64,000 nt of DNA from Dreissena polymorpha (GCF_020536995.1 NC_068365.1:39172833-39236832); one strand, 5' to 3'; shown: positions 50,101 through 61,469, numbered from the stretch's first letter. Numbers and translations: made by a program. Notes: generated from the letters alone by a model not told the origin.

Positions 50101-53100
50101 TAATCAACAAACAAAATGAAACCAAATCATCCACATCATCTAACTCAGAAACATCATGTATTACAAAAAGACTTGACGAAATAAACTCAAAACTTTCGAA
50201 TGTACTCACAAAGAGCGACACTGATATTATCAAAAACATTATAAAAGAAACACTCGAAGAAATAAAAGAGAAATTGCTTGCATCCGTAATTAAACAATTA
50301 GAAATTATCGAAAGTAATATGTTCGACCAACAAAAAGAAATATCGACGCTTAAAGAGCAGCTAAATTCAAAAGAAAAAGAAATTGACGCTATTAAACAAA
50401 ACAACCAGTCCACAATACAAACCTTCGAAGCTAGCATAAATGACCTCGAACAATACGGGCGTCGGAACAGCGTTCGTATATCGGGCCTCTCGTGTGACGC
50501 GGAAAACCAATCATCTATGGCAGTGGCAGAACAAACAGCGAGAATGATAAACCATCATCTTGATATCCAGCTTATATCCAAAGACATAGATGTTGCTCAC
50601 AGGCTCGGAAAATACGTACCGAACAAGAATCGTCCGGTGATTGTGAAATTTGTTCGACGTCAAACCAAAATCGATGTCATGCAACGAGCAAATCGATTGA
50701 AGGGCACAAACATTTACGTCAATGACGACCTAACAAAAACAAACGCAGAGGTGCTTGCGTCCCTACGTCTCAAAGACCCGGGTCGTGTTGAAAGAGCTTG
50801 GTCGCGTGAAGGCAAACTATTTGTGAAATATAGGGGCAGTGAACGCAGTGAAAAAGTGCTTTTTGACCAATATAAAAACTGGCTGAGCAAACCATGGCCA
50901 AAGAAAGAATCCACCACATACGCAAAGAAAGCCTCATCTGGTGCAAACCTCCGATCGCCAGGCAAGAATTCATAATACCGATGTGTAACGTGTGACAACT
51001 TTGTATGTGGTTTCAAGTCATACCAGGTTTGCATGAACTCATAGATAAAAATAAATATCTGTTAATTATTAACTACATTTTAATCTTTCATGTTGTTGTG
51101 TTAACAGACACATATATAAAATATTTCCCACTACATGTACTCATAACTAAATTTAATATACGCAAATCGGAGTTATTTTAACGATAATTTTCATTTAGTT
51201 TAGAATGCTAACCTTCTTGTACGTCTCCGGATATGCCTATGTTATTTGTGCAAGCACCTAACTTACTGTGTAATTTTATGTTCCTACCTGTCAATGTTCT
51301 TTCGCACCCACCTTCCGGCTCCCCCCCCCCCCCCCACCCCCCCCCCCCCCCCCCCCCCCCACCCCCCCCCCCCCCCCCGAGTACATCCATACTTACCTGC
51401 CAACATATCTTTAATTCATTATTTCATACGCACTTACATAATCATCGACCTGGCAGGATATATAACCCCCCAATCCTGAGTACATCCATACTTACCTGCA
51501 AACTAAATTAATACTGTGGCCCATTGCTCGCTAATATAAATCTGGTACTGATCTAAATGTATAAATATATTAACGTTTAGAAGTTCAAATAAAGTTGCGA
51601 ACTAGAAGCAATGCTATCAATTGATGCGTTTTCTCGCTAAGCGTACTGTTATTGTAACGTGCATCTCGTGCAAAACGTGCACGAATAAACATATTTTTAA
51701 ATATAGGGATCAGTTATTGCGTGAAAAGCAAAATACAAATGGAGTTCACGAATGCCAGATTAAGTTTTACGAGCTATACGAACAATTGTCATTGTGCACT
51801 GTTAGTTGTCAGTGTTTTTTTTTATCCACAGTGTTTTCGTATGCTATATAGTTCGAAATATCATATTGTCAAATATATTACAACGGTATTCATTTGTATA
51901 CCGATAAATATCATTCAATGGACATGTGCATATATTTTGAAATGTTTTTTTGGTGAGTTATTCTGCCGCACCTTACAAATAGTTTATAGTATGTTTAACG
52001 TTATTTTATTGTTGCATTAAAGATGTTCATGCATTTTGAAATGTTTTTGGTGAGTTTTTCTGTCGCACTTTACAAATAGTTTATAGTACATGTATAATGT
52101 AATTTTATTGTTGCATTATAGATAAATCTGCCAGTGACCTTACTATATTAATATATAAAATGCCGTTACGAAGTGTCAAATTTATTTACGAAGTGAACTA
52201 GAAACAATTTTAAATCATGTGTGGCTATCTTCACTAAGTATACTTTTATTGCCACAAAAAACTCGTGCAAAACGTGCACGAATAAAACAGACTGTGAATT
52301 GAGGGAGTTATTTTGCGTAAAATATTAAATACTAATCTAGTTCACAAGTACTGGGTCAATGTTATTGAGCTTATAATACAAAACAGGTCTTTGTATGTTT
52401 TGTTTTGTCTTAATTTCAATTTTCATTATTTTTTCAGCTATGCTTTTGTTTTTTTATTGAGAATTATTATTCAACATGCATGTGCATGTATTATTGTTTT
52501 GGCGACTCCTTATGTCTCACTGTTTATATACCTTACAGTACATATTAACTGTTTTTATATTGCTCCATGGAAATTTATAGTTTGACCCGAATGGGTCTTT
52601 GTTCCAATCTATCTCTCATTATTTATATGTTACTATTAATCCTTTTTTGTTTATATATTTTTTTTTTTTTTTTCTTTTTAATCTTTATATGGTTGCATAG
52701 AGAGAAAAATACGTTCTCACAAATGATATTGTCAAGCAAAATACAATGTATTGTTTATGATACATTCATTACTGGAACTTGGATCATGAATTTTCGCATA
52801 CAGTGTACTCATACGACCCATATCTCAATTACACTTAACATATTGTTTAGGATGAATAGCTCTTCTATATTTTTTAAAACGAAACCAACTAGACAAGCAC
52901 ACACAAATTATCACTCACATCACCCTCCAACTTTTTTTAATGATTAAAATATGTACTTTAAATGTAAAAGGGCTAAACTATAAAGACAAACGAATAAAAT
53001 CTTCAAATGGTTAGACAAAAAAAAATATACTTTATGCCTACTACAAGAAAGTCACTTGACACATTCTTTAGCACAAACCTTAAAGGATGAATGGGACGGA

Positions 53101-56100
53101 GACATCTATCTTAGTGGACAACATACAAATAAACAAGGCATTGCTTTTTTGATTAAAAACAATACAGGGATCACAGTCGATAACTTCAACGAAATAATAA
53201 CTGGCAGATTAGCAAGTATAGATATCAAAATACACGAAACACAATTAACATTGATAAACGTCTACGGTCCTAACATAGATGATTCCACATTTTACGAAAC
53301 ATTACAATCCTTCATAATTAATAACCAAGATAAAAATATTATAATCGGTGGTGATTTCAATACTGTCCTGAACCCATCAAGAGATAAAAAGAATGGACAC
53401 CTTTATACTCACCCTAAAAATAGAAACATTTTGAATAACATAATTGAAAACTACAATATGATAGACATCTGGCGTACAGTAAATCCAAACGAAAGAAAAT
53501 TCACCTGGCACTCAAACACAAAACCAACAATATTTTGTAGATTAGACTATTTTTTAATATCCGAGTCCTTTTGCAACATTATTGACACATGTAACATTAA
53601 ACCAGGATTTATGACAGACCACTCTCTAGTTGAACTTAAACTGCACAACATACAACCTGAAAGAGGCCCAGGATACTTTAAAATCAATAACAGCATCTTG
53701 TTAGACACACAATATCAAACACAAATAAAACAGGAAATATTAAACACAGTTCAAAATAATAAAGATGCAAACCCAAACACCTTATGGGAAGTAATTAAAG
53801 GAAATATACGTAACACAACAATAAGATACACATCATTTAAACAAAAAGAAACACACAAACTTGAAACTGAAACCATCAAAACCATTGAAACACTTGAAAA
53901 ACAATTGAATGAAACAAACACAAATGATACCACTGCCATTGAAAATGAAATCACATCAAACAAACAAGTATTAGAAGGAATCTATCATACACAACTCAAT
54001 GGAATAATACTACGAGCACGTGCACAACATATTGAACACAATGAAAAAAATACAAAATACTTCGCAAACATTGAAAAACGTAGAAGTGAACAAAAAACTG
54101 TACACAAATTAGTAGTTAATGGCAAAGATATAACAAACAGAACTCAAATACTAGAAGAACAACGTTTATTCTTCGAAACCCTCTATAAACGAAAACATGT
54201 TGAAAATAACAACACTTTTAAAAATACACATCATGCTTTAAATCAAGATGAAAAGTTATTGTGTGACGGATTACTTAATGAATATGAATGTGGACTAGCA
54301 CTAAAAGAAATGCAAAATAACAAAAGTCCAGGATCTGATGGCATCACAATCGAATTTTATAAAATATTCTGGAATGATATTAAAACACATTTAATTAATT
54401 CACTTAACTATTCATTTAACAACAAAAACTTAACTACGCTTCAAAAACAAGGTATAATATCACTCATTCCAAAACCTGGAAAAAACTTAGAATCCTTATC
54501 AAACTGGCGCCCGATTAGTTTACTAAACAATGATTATAAAATTGCAACTAAAAGTATATCAAACAGAATTAAAAAAGTATTACCATCAATCATCTCAAGA
54601 TCTCAATCTGGCTTCATTAAAGGACGTTACATTGGTGAAAATGTACGTCTGATACAAGAATGCATAAATTATTTCAACCAGCCAAACAATTCTGGCCTCA
54701 TTTTCTTTGCAGACTTCGAAAAGGCTTTCGACTCACTAGACCATTCTTTTATGTTCTCTTGCTTAGAAAATATGAATTTCGGTGAAAGTCTAATAAAATG
54801 GGTTAAATTATTTTATACCGATATAAACAGCATAATTATTAACAATGGCTTCTTTTCAAACAGTTTTAACATCGAACGAGGGGTAAGACAAGGATGTCCA
54901 CTTTCATCCTCACTATTTATTATATGCATCGAGTATCTATCACACTATATCCAATCAAATGAACATATAAAGGGAATATCGCTAGAACCTGACGAAGAAA
55001 TTAAACAGTCCCTATTTGCTGACGATGCAACTTTTTTTTTAAATGACAGTAGCGACTCATTCAATAATCTTATAGAATCGCTAACCCTTTTTGGATTGAC
55101 ATCGGGTCTTAAACTAAACAAAAGTAAATGCACTGTGCTACGTGTAGGTAAATTTAAACAAAGTAATATTCATCTTAAAAAAGAAATGAAATTCAACTGG
55201 ACTTCAGATGAAGCAAATTAACAACGTTAGGAATAACCTTTACAAACAATGAAAATGAAACAATTCTAAAAAACATATTGCCTAAATTACAAAAATTTAA
55301 AAATTGTTTAAAATAATGGCAGCATCGTAAACTAACACTAATCGGAAAAAACACCGTGTTGAAAACGTTTGCGCTCCCTAAATTAATTTACACACTTACA
55401 GTTCTCCCAAACCCACCCATGATATTATTGAAGATATAAAATCAGAAATATTTAATTTCATATGGGACGGTAAACGTGATAAAATTAAGAGAACTCAATT
55501 AATTCAACCTGTAGAGCATGGAGGTATCAGACTAACGGACATAGATTCATTCCTGAATGCAATCAAATGCAGTTGGGTTAAAAGATATTTAGATAACACC
55601 AATACGAGTAAATGGAAATTATTCTACCAGAAAATTTTAAAAACATATGGTGACTCCCTACTTTTTGAATGTAATATCGACAATAACATCTTAGATGAAA
55701 TTTCAACCAAAAACATATTTCTATCGAATGTTCTTTCAGCATGGTGTAAAGTTACTCAAAATTTAGAAACCAAAATAAACAGTAAAGTCATTTTATGGAA
55801 CAATAAAGATATAACTACCAACAATAAAACGTTGTTCTATAGACATTGGTTTGAACAAAACATTAAATATGTAGATCAATTATACGACAACAGAATCAAC
55901 GACTTCTATTCTTTTGAAAACTTATGCTACATATACGGAATACCTACAAGTAATTTCCTGATGTACTACACATTGATCAAAAGTATACCCATACATATTA
56001 AAGCTGCTACCAATACAAATAACACACCATGTACTAAAAAAACATTCGTGGAAAACATAATTGCAAAACAAAACAAAACGAACAAAATATTTTACACTCT

Positions 56101-59100
56101 TCAAATTAAAAACCCTGCCGAAATCCCCAAAGCTCAAACTAAATGGCAAAACCTTCTTGGAGAAAAAGATTTTAATTGGAAACAAATATATGTCATGCCA
56201 TATAAATCAACTACTGAGAAATTTTCAATATAAATACATCCAGAGAATCATAGCTACAAATAAATATCTTTTTAAGTGCAAACTATCCAACACAAATCTA
56301 TGTGATATGTGTAGTGAACATATTGAAACAATAGAACACCTTTTCTGGGAGTGTAAACATATTCAATCTCTATGGAATCAATTGACAACTTTTCTAGAGA
56401 AACAACAATTAATAATAAAACTGTCTCTCTCAAATATCAGTTTCGGTGTAAATACTTGTAAAATACCAGAAATTAATAACGCTGTTAACCACATTATTAT
56501 ATTAATGAAATATTTTATATTCAGCATGAAATATAAAAAACAAAAACCTACTTTTAACTGTTTTATAAATTATTTAAAACTAAAGATCCAAATTGAAAAG
56601 GAAATAGCCCTCAACAACGATACACTTAACATTTTTGAACAAAAATGGAAACACATTAAACTTTCATAACCTAGTCAAGTTGTTTATCTACCCCACTTTA
56701 TGCAACTCATATATAGTTTAATTATTACATATAGGTAAAAACATTATAAATATTAGCATATATTGTATAATATGTTTAACATTATCATTGCTGCATGTTA
56801 TAATTTGTTCTTGCTTATGCACATGTTTACATTATATGTTTTATATAGAATAAAAAAAAAAAAAAAAAAGTGTGATGGATGGATAGGTGGAAAATGTGAT
56901 GGTTGGATAGGTGGAAAGTGTGATGGTTGGATAAAAGGGAAGTGTGATGGTTGGATAAGAGGGAAGTGTGATGGTTGGATAGTTGGCAGCGTCAATTGGT
57001 ATTCAGGAGAAAAAACTGTTGAGAAGGCTAACTTAAACTCAGCAGTGTGGCAACATTTATATGTGTACAAGGGAAACCTTACAGAACTAGCAACCATACC
57101 CCTGTGGCCATTAGTTTTTCAAAGCCTTAGACCAACTGCTGCAGTTTAAAGGCACCCATGACATGATGATGCATTTTGAGATCTTAAATGAACAAGAGGT
57201 TGTTTAGAACATATACACAGGGATTTGCCATCAGGAGGCATGATACGCAGAAAAGAGCAGCACCAAGCCACCAATCATACAAAGGAATTCTGGAGTTTGA
57301 AGCTACAATCTACTCACTCATCGTCGCACCCGGTCAACATCATGCTACAATGTAATGGACAACATCAACGCTTTCAAACCGATTAGTTTCCGTGAATATT
57401 TGACCAAATCTTTTATTTAACTCATCCCCTAGAACATCAACATAAAAAAATGGAAACTATACAGCTAGCAACGATGTCATTTATGATGTTGACCCCAATA
57501 ATCAATAAGTCAGTTTTTAGTCTGGAATGATGACGCAGTTTCTGAGGTGCCCTTAGACGACCCAGCAAAACACTGAATTACAAGATTATTTAACCCAGGT
57601 AAGTCATGATCAATTGAATGCTTAAATCAATTTTATTCCTATACTTTATGTTTGGTACCACCTTAAACACAATTTGTTGAGGCTAATAAACTGGTGTATA
57701 AACTAAAAGAAAATATGTGTAAGTGGAGGATTATTAGTTGCTACTCATTTGACATGAGGAAGGAAAAAGGAATTCAAATCAAAACCACAGTAACATTTCA
57801 GGTTTCTTCACAGTTAAAGATTAAAGAATTAGAAAGAATTATCCTTCACTATTTACAGTGTATAAAGGAAAAATATCTATGAATATTATGTAGACACTAA
57901 AAGTTCAAACTCAAGGTCAATATGAAGATGACAACAGTTAACAAGTACAACAGGACACGGCTTACTTCAAGTACCTTGAAACAGTGGACATATGCTGCCT
58001 GTAAAGAGGATATACACAATAAATAAGAGTGCAAAACAAGTGCTTTAGTTTCAATATGACACAATTAAACCCTTTCCCACTCAGAAGCAAACTGAAAATG
58101 GCTATGTGCAAACAGCATAAAACCAGAACAGCCTGCCAGTAACTCGCAGTCTGTTCAGGTTTTATGCTGTTTGCTGCTCATCAGTATTAGATACTATATT
58201 ATATATACTATATATATATATATAAGGGTTGGAAATGAAGGCTTTAAAACTTGAATTTAGTAAGAAAGGTCTTAAATTAAATTTAACTTTCTAAGGGACA
58301 GCAAATGCGTACAAATACATATCTAAGTGGTAAATGGTTAAACTTGAAAGTGGACATGAGTGCCATGGCATTACCAGTTCAGCGATGTCACCTTATATTT
58401 AATACCCCATACAGCGATGTTACCTTATATTCAATACCCCATACAGAAATGTTACCTTATATTCAATACCCCATACAGCGATGTTACCTTATATTCAATA
58501 CCCCATGCAGCGATGTTCCCTTATATTCAATACCCTATACAGCGATGTTACCTTATATTCAATACCCCATACAGTGATGTAACCTTATATTCAATACCCC
58601 ATACAGCGATGTTACCTTATGTTCAATACCCCATATGAATATGCCTTAGGAGTAGAGGCCAACAACTTAAACAAACAACTTATTAAACAAATCTATTGTC
58701 AAGCAATATGGTCCCCTACCGGTGAAACTCCACATTTTCAGCAATATTTCTAGTCTATTTGTTGCCATAGCAACCAGAATTCTTGGCATAGGAACAAAAT
58801 GAAATGACGTGCATAATCTCCATATTGCCATCTATCCATGTTTCAAGTTTCATGAAAAAATATGAAGAACTTTTAAAGTTATCGCAGGATCCACCGTTTT
58901 CAGCAATATTTCTAGTCTATTTGTTGCCATAGCAACCAGAATTCTTGAAGTAGGAACAAAATGAAATGACCTGCATAATCTCCATATTGCCATCTGTCCA
59001 TGTTTCAAGTTTTATGAAAAATATGAAGAACTTTTCAAGTTATCGCAGGATCCAGAAAAATGTGACAGACTCACAGACAGACACACAGAGCGCAAACCAT

Positions 59101-59609
59101 AAGTCCCCTCTGGTTTCAACGGTAGGGGACAAAAATAACAGACTGCCAACAAAACATCTGTCTTACCAATGTATATATAGGGATGGATAAATTTGCAACA
59201 AATATATAAATAATATTCTGATCTAAATCAGTACTATGCGGAAAATGAGAAAGCTCAAGCAACACATGGTTTAAATGAGCAGCGTTCTGAGAAAACTGGG
59301 CTTAATGCATGTGCGTAAAGCGTTGTCCCCGATAAGCCTGTGCAGTAATCAGGGACGACACTTTCCGCTTTTATGGTATTTTTAGTTTCAAGGAAGTCCC
59401 TCCTTACTGAAAATCAAGTTTAGGCGGAAAGTATCTTCCCCGATTAGCCTGTGCGGACACTTTACGCACATGTATTAAGCCCAGTTTTCTCAGGACAAGG
59501 CTCAAATTATAATTCCTCAAGGAGGGGGAGGTCTCAGGCACCCTAACACTTACACAAACTCCTCTGTCTCAGTGGAAAGCTCCTGTTCTATCTGCAGAAA
59601 CACGTGGAT
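41166..59609 (-). CDS. DOP1: DOP1 (Dopey) homologue, last four coding exons (about 293 C-terminal aa)
   Basis: DOP1/Dopey proteins are very large cytosolic proteins that work with MON2 in endosome-to-Golgi traffic. Exons in transcript order: 59609-59554, 46198-46034, 42470-42212, 41570-41166 (TGA); phases 2, 2 and 0 agree. The first encodes IHVFLQIEQELSTETEEF, like human VFLLMEQELTADED. The second ends WLQLYLSACKLLDLCLALP and joins PQFQL to YRWAFIGG, like the family's LPQFQMYRWAFIPE. The third gives RFNPHIIRLARLLNAK. The last gives PGRPLITF and SLQELQPFFNTL, and ends NKQFIEDNLLRDFLEMVS, like the human end KDFLEGMIKT. Exon 3 has an in-frame Pro/Gly/Ala-rich repeat. Upstream exons must lie right of 59.6 kb; I found none before the edge. 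The intron 46199-59553 contains the LINE. Identification is from memory of human DOP1A/B. Confidence 0.87.
41780..42137. mobile_element. 'tatcccccgcc' element inserted in a MITE-b copy
   Basis: Reverse-oriented relative of 7655-7882, recognisable by 'caagcaaattccttgaat', 'gatatcccccgc', two copies of 'accaagtttcaatgaaatcc' and a GGACGGACGGA stretch. MITE-b end sequences flank it on both sides (41748-41779 and 42138-42200), so it inserted into that MITE. Confidence 0.6.
42282..42408 (-). repeat. In-frame 30-bp coding repeat in DOP1 exon
   Basis: Four tandem 30-bp units inside the third visible DOP1 exon encode a 10-residue repeat of the type TDRPAGGAGK, with variants (AVGEG, AERPAGG). It lies between YRWAFIGG and RFNPHIIRLA, a place where vertebrate DOP1 has a short variable stretch. 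It is probably a disordered linker of variable copy number. Confidence 0.75.
42486..42650. mobile_element. MITE-b copy 12, left part only
   Basis: Starts 'cacgctctgggaaaattagg' and runs through 'gatgaccctttcctctttta' and 'cagtcttagtggaaagtgtc', where similarity stops. It begins about 15 bp upstream of the acceptor of the third visible DOP1 exon. Confidence 0.5.
42910..43274. mobile_element. MITE with AGCAGGGTTCCCAGC inverted ends
   Basis: Left end AGCAGGGTTCCCAGC at 42910 and its reverse complement at 43260-43274. The interior is rich in 'attccctgatttttccctga' motifs. TGA on both sides may be a 3-bp target duplication. No coding capacity. It lies in the DOP1 intron. Confidence 0.75.
43560..44331. 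mobile_element. 0.77-kb TIR element with CGATC/CGACC subterminal repeats
   Basis: Left end TGGGTTCCCACTGCCGATC and right end its exact reverse complement. The interior is full of short CTCGACC, GATCG and GGTCGAG motifs, with inverted symmetry between halves. No coding frame. No clear target duplication. Confidence 0.75.
44332..45140. other. DOP1 intron, nothing recognised
   Basis: AT-rich sequence with no exon-like or repeat-family match by eye. Confidence 0.4.
45141..46078 (-). repeat. 55-bp minisatellite made of a DOP1 exon end plus splice donor
   Basis: About 17 tandem copies, read on the gene's minus strand. Each holds the last ~45 bases of the exon 46198-46034 (coding LCLALPADSVPQFQL) followed by the donor CT/GTAAGTGTAC. 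The real exon end is the copy at 46034-46078; the others extend into the intron. Copies differ at 'agctg/aactg' and 'gggcca/gggtca'. Length not a multiple of three. On the plus strand the array is open in several frames; these are not genes. Confidence 0.92.
46265..46477. mobile_element. piggyBac-like MITE, copy 6
   Basis: TTAA-flanked and inserted in MITE-b copy 13, about 70 bp upstream of the acceptor of a DOP1 exon. Confidence 0.8.
46478..46733. mobile_element. MITE-b copy 13 (left tip at 46240-46264)
   Basis: The body is decayed but ends clearly ('taagccccattttcctagaa', then 'tgaggctcat'). The left tip 'gagattcactctgggtaaac' is separated by the TTAA MITE at 46265-46477. Confidence 0.5.
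46734..48735. other. DOP1 intron, mostly unique AT-rich sequence
   Basis: No exon or clear element. About 47980-48030 has a short direct duplication of 'aggtatgaccctgacctt' with TGACCTTGAAGG motifs, as in the dispersed AGGTCA-type repeats elsewhere in the window. Confidence 0.4.
48738..49451. repeat. 24-bp minisatellite, left part
   Basis: About 30 diverged copies of 'gataggtggaaagtgtgatg' plus 'gttg'. It is interrupted at 49451 by the LINE and resumes at about 56867-56990. Confidence 0.9.
49929..50975 (+). CDS. LINE ORF1 protein, 348 aa
   Basis: Start chosen at MNKRAYSSTASE; an in-frame ATG 24 bases upstream is possible. Residues about 1-60 are Lys/Ser/Thr-rich with a basic run (NKKRNKKKK). 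About 85-180 form a coiled coil rich in Lys/Glu/Ile. About 180-300 hold an RRM-like domain beginning LEQYGRRNSVRISGL and including DIDVAHRLGK and RPVIVKFVRR, then a basic C-terminal tail. This coiled coil/RRM plan is that of L1-type ORF1 proteins, which bind the element's RNA as trimers. The frame is intact throughout. Confidence 0.88.
   Translation: MNKRAYSSTASEGAPTDISLLDTSLQDSPKAPKQNKKRNKKKKTDDDTSGQKSMTEFVINKQNETKSSTSSNSETSCITKRLDEINSKLSNVLTKSDTDIIKNIIKETLEEIKEKLLASVIKQLEIIESNMFDQQKEISTLKEQLNSKEKEIDAIKQNNQSTIQTFEASINDLEQYGRRNSVRISGLSCDAENQSSMAVAEQTARMINHHLDIQLISKDIDVAHRLGKYVPNKNRPVIVKFVRRQTKIDVMQRANRLKGTNIYVNDDLTKTNAEVLASLRLKDPGRVERAWSREGKLFVKYRGSERSEKVLFDQYKNWLSKPWPKKESTTYAKKASSGANLRSPGKNS
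50976..52945 (+). other. LINE inter-ORF spacer with poly-C tract
   Basis: About 2 kb between ORF1 and ORF2, unusually long for an L1-like element. It contains a near-pure C tract at about 51320-51378, two copies of 'gagtacatccatacttacct' around 51379 and 51478, and a diverged direct duplication (about 51620-52015 and 52020-52330). No supported protein. Confidence 0.5.
52946..56669 (+). pseudogene. LINE ORF2: endonuclease/reverse transcriptase, broken
   Basis: Starts MIKICTLNVKGLN, typical of an APE-type endonuclease. It continues with NVYGPN, GGDFNTVLNPSRD (about 53345), FTWHS and TDHSLVELKL (about 53617). The RT follows: IPKPGKNLESLSNWRPIS, SGFIKGRYIGEN, FADFEKAFDS (motif A), GVRQGCPLSS (motif B) and SLFADDATFFL (motif C, about 55010). 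The C-terminal part has FIWDGK and a knuckle CDMC-x7-H-x4-C (about 56305-56350), as in L1/Tx1-clade elements. The longest open part is 53056-55221. Frame breaks lie near 52999, 55217, 55410 and 56205, and a stop replaces a codon near 55313. Several are in A-rich runs. Confidence 0.88.
56867..56992. repeat. 24-bp minisatellite, right part after LINE
   Basis: Five further copies of 'ggataggtggaaagtgtgat', continuing the array that stops at 49451. It starts with the LINE target duplication. Confidence 0.9.
56993..58064. other. DOP1 intron, nothing recognised
   Basis: Mixed AT-rich sequence without exon signals matching DOP1 and without a clear repeat family. Confidence 0.4.
58065..58341. mobile_element. 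TTAA-flanked MITE, family 2, copy 2
   Basis: Same family as 7121-7368, with the same hairpin and the same ends (right end slightly changed). It is longer because of a (TA)n tract near 58200-58225. It lies in the DOP1 intron. Confidence 0.65.
58378..58640. repeat. 34-bp tandem repeat, ~8 copies
   Basis: Unit 'cagcgatgttaccttatatt' plus 'caataccccata'. Minor variants. Located in the DOP1 intron, not at an exon edge. Confidence 0.85.
58709..59129. mobile_element. 'gtcccctacc' TIR element with internal duplication
   Basis: Ends GTCCCCTACCGGTGAAAC and its imperfect inverse GTTTCAACGGTAGGGGAC. Inside, a block of about 165 bp ('ttgttgccatagcaaccaga' to 'gttatcgcaggatcca') is present twice, followed by a GACAGAC-rich stretch. 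Noncoding. Confidence 0.7.
59280..59508. mobile_element. MITE-b copy 14
   Basis: From 'agcgttctgagaaaactggg' to 'ccagttttctcaggacaagg'. Nearly complete. It lies in the DOP1 intron, ending about 45 bp before an exon. Confidence 0.65.
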
Positions 59610-60440
59610 CTGAAAGCAGTAACACATAACAATGAGGTCCCGGCAAGGGCAGTGGGACTGATTTACTTAATAGGTACAGCAATTTCTAGATGTAACAATG
59701 TCAATTAGAGCAGTTTATTAAAATATAGCCATCAAATATTACCACTGATATACCAGGAAATATTGATTAAGCATTGAATCCATGATTAGTCAGACATTGG
59801 GTAATTTTGAAAAAAGGCTTTTGTAGATTGAATTCTATAAGGTTTTTAAGTTACTTGTAATGATTGTACCTTATTGTAGAAGAGTCTTTTTTGTGTGAAA
59901 TACCTGTCCTAAAATAGAGCTTAATGTGATGAATTGCTTTCTTTAAACAACATATCCTAGTAGCGTCCTATTGATACTGTCAAATTGATTTTCAATACAA
60001 AATTGTGTTTCAAGTTTGATTATTTTATTTAAATAGCAAGGACTGTTAGGAGTTTACCTATAAGGTTAGACTTTAAACATGATTTTTTGTGGCCTCATTT
60101 GTGATGCGAATTGAGTATTTCCGATTAATGTTAGTGATATAAAATCAATGATAAATTCTGAGGAAAACAGGGATTCCGATTACGTCTTCATAACACCTGG
60201 ATTTAGGTATTAGAGCTAGGAGCAACATCTTGAAATTTGGAGTTTTGTAAAACTTTTCACCAATTCACCATAATAATATCACAACTAAGATTAGTTTAGG
60301 TTTAAACAAGGGACAAAATTGTCACAAAACCAGGTTTTCATTGTGAAAAAAAATCTGATAAAGGGAGACAACTCAAACTGAACTTTTGAAATGAACAAAG
60401 AAAATTAACCCCCTTTGTAAGTTTGTTTTAAAATAAATCT
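59610..60440. other. DOP1 intron, nothing recognised
   Basis: No further DOP1 exon was recognised on the minus strand. AT-rich, with scattered poly-A/T runs. Confidence 0.4.
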
Positions 60441-61110
60441 ATTTTTAGTCGTGGCGACCTTGACATTGGAGATATGCACATGAATTTTTTTTTTTTGACC
60501 TTTGACCATGAAGGATGACCTTGACCTTTCACCACTAAAAATTTGCAGCTTCGTAAGATACACATGCATGGCAAATATCAAGTTGCTATCTTCAATATTG
60601 CAAAAGTTATGAGCAACGTTAAAGTTTTCGGATGGACACACGGACGGACGGACGGTCAAAATTTGTGTGCCTATGGAAAGGCGTTGTCCATATACACATG
60701 CATACCAAATATGAAGGTTATATCTCAAGGGACATTTATGGCCATTTTTGACCTTTGAACTCAAAGTGTGACCTTGACCTTGGAGATATCGACGTAATTA
60801 TTTCACGCGACACACCGTCCAATGATGGTGAACAAATGTGCCAAATGATTTTAAAATCTGACAATGAACGACATAGTTATGGCTCGGACAAGCTCATTTA
60901 TGGCCATTTTTTACCTTTGAACTCAAAGTGTGACCTTGACCTTGGAGATATCGACGTAATTATTTCGCGCGACACACCGTCCAATGATGGTGAACAAATG
61001 TGCCAAATGATTTTAAAATCTGACAATGAACGACATAGTTATGGCCCGGACAAGCTTGTTCCGCCCGCCCGCCCGCCAGCCCGCCAGCCAGCCAGCCAGC
61101 CCGCCCGCAT
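60441..61110. mobile_element. AGGTCA-rich repeat element with 165-bp duplication
   Basis: Contains 'tgaccttgacctttcaccac', 'gcaaatatcaagttgctatc', a GGACGGACGGACGG stretch at about 60640-60655, and two tandem copies (about 60727-60890 and 60892-61055) of a block from 'tttatggccatttttgacct' to 'cgacatagttatggcccgga'. It ends in a (CCCGC/CAGC) tract at 61061-61108. The open frame across the duplication is a by-product. Confidence 0.6.
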
Positions 61111-61469
61111 TCGCCAATCTAATAACCAGTTTTTTCCTTCGGAAAACCTGGTTAAAAATTCCTTTTATGCCATAGCGGATAATCTTTGTTTGTGTGTTTT
61201 TTATATATATAAGGACAAGCATCAGGTGACAAACACATTAATCCTGGTACATGCAGATGATGAGGCTGTTTTACACTGGTTATGAAAACAGTAAGAAGAA
61301 AAATTGCAGCCAATGTTAGTTTGGCAGTATTACGTGACCCAACATAATAATAATTCCACTGTCTACTCTACTATTCTCAACAACATATCAAGGACCATTA
61401 ACAGTTCACTCAAAACCATGCATACTTCTTTGAGTGATGAGCCTAAAACTTTCAGGATAGTTCTAATAT

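Larger units (their letters stand above)
49452..56869 (+). mobile_element. Near full-length LINE (L1/Tx1-like), inserted in a minisatellite
   Basis: Target duplication AAGTGTGATGGATGG on both sides (ending 49451 and 56882). Layout: 5' UTR 49452-49928, ORF1 49929-50975, a spacer of about 2 kb, ORF2 about 52946-56669, a short 3' UTR and a poly-A tail at 56852-56869. The poly-A and the clean duplication show target-primed insertion. The intact ORF1 and about five breaks in ORF2 suggest a fairly young but inactive copy, or assembly errors in A-rich runs. It is antisense to DOP1, within its intron. Confidence 0.9.

Noticed and set aside
51208-51511. Proline- or glycine-rich open frames near 51.3 kb
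   Set aside because: They are translations of the C tract within the LINE spacer.
60755-61285. 176-codon plus-strand frame with an internal duplicated block
   Set aside because: It runs through a tandemly duplicated noncoding repeat and a (CCCGC)n tract; no family resemblance.
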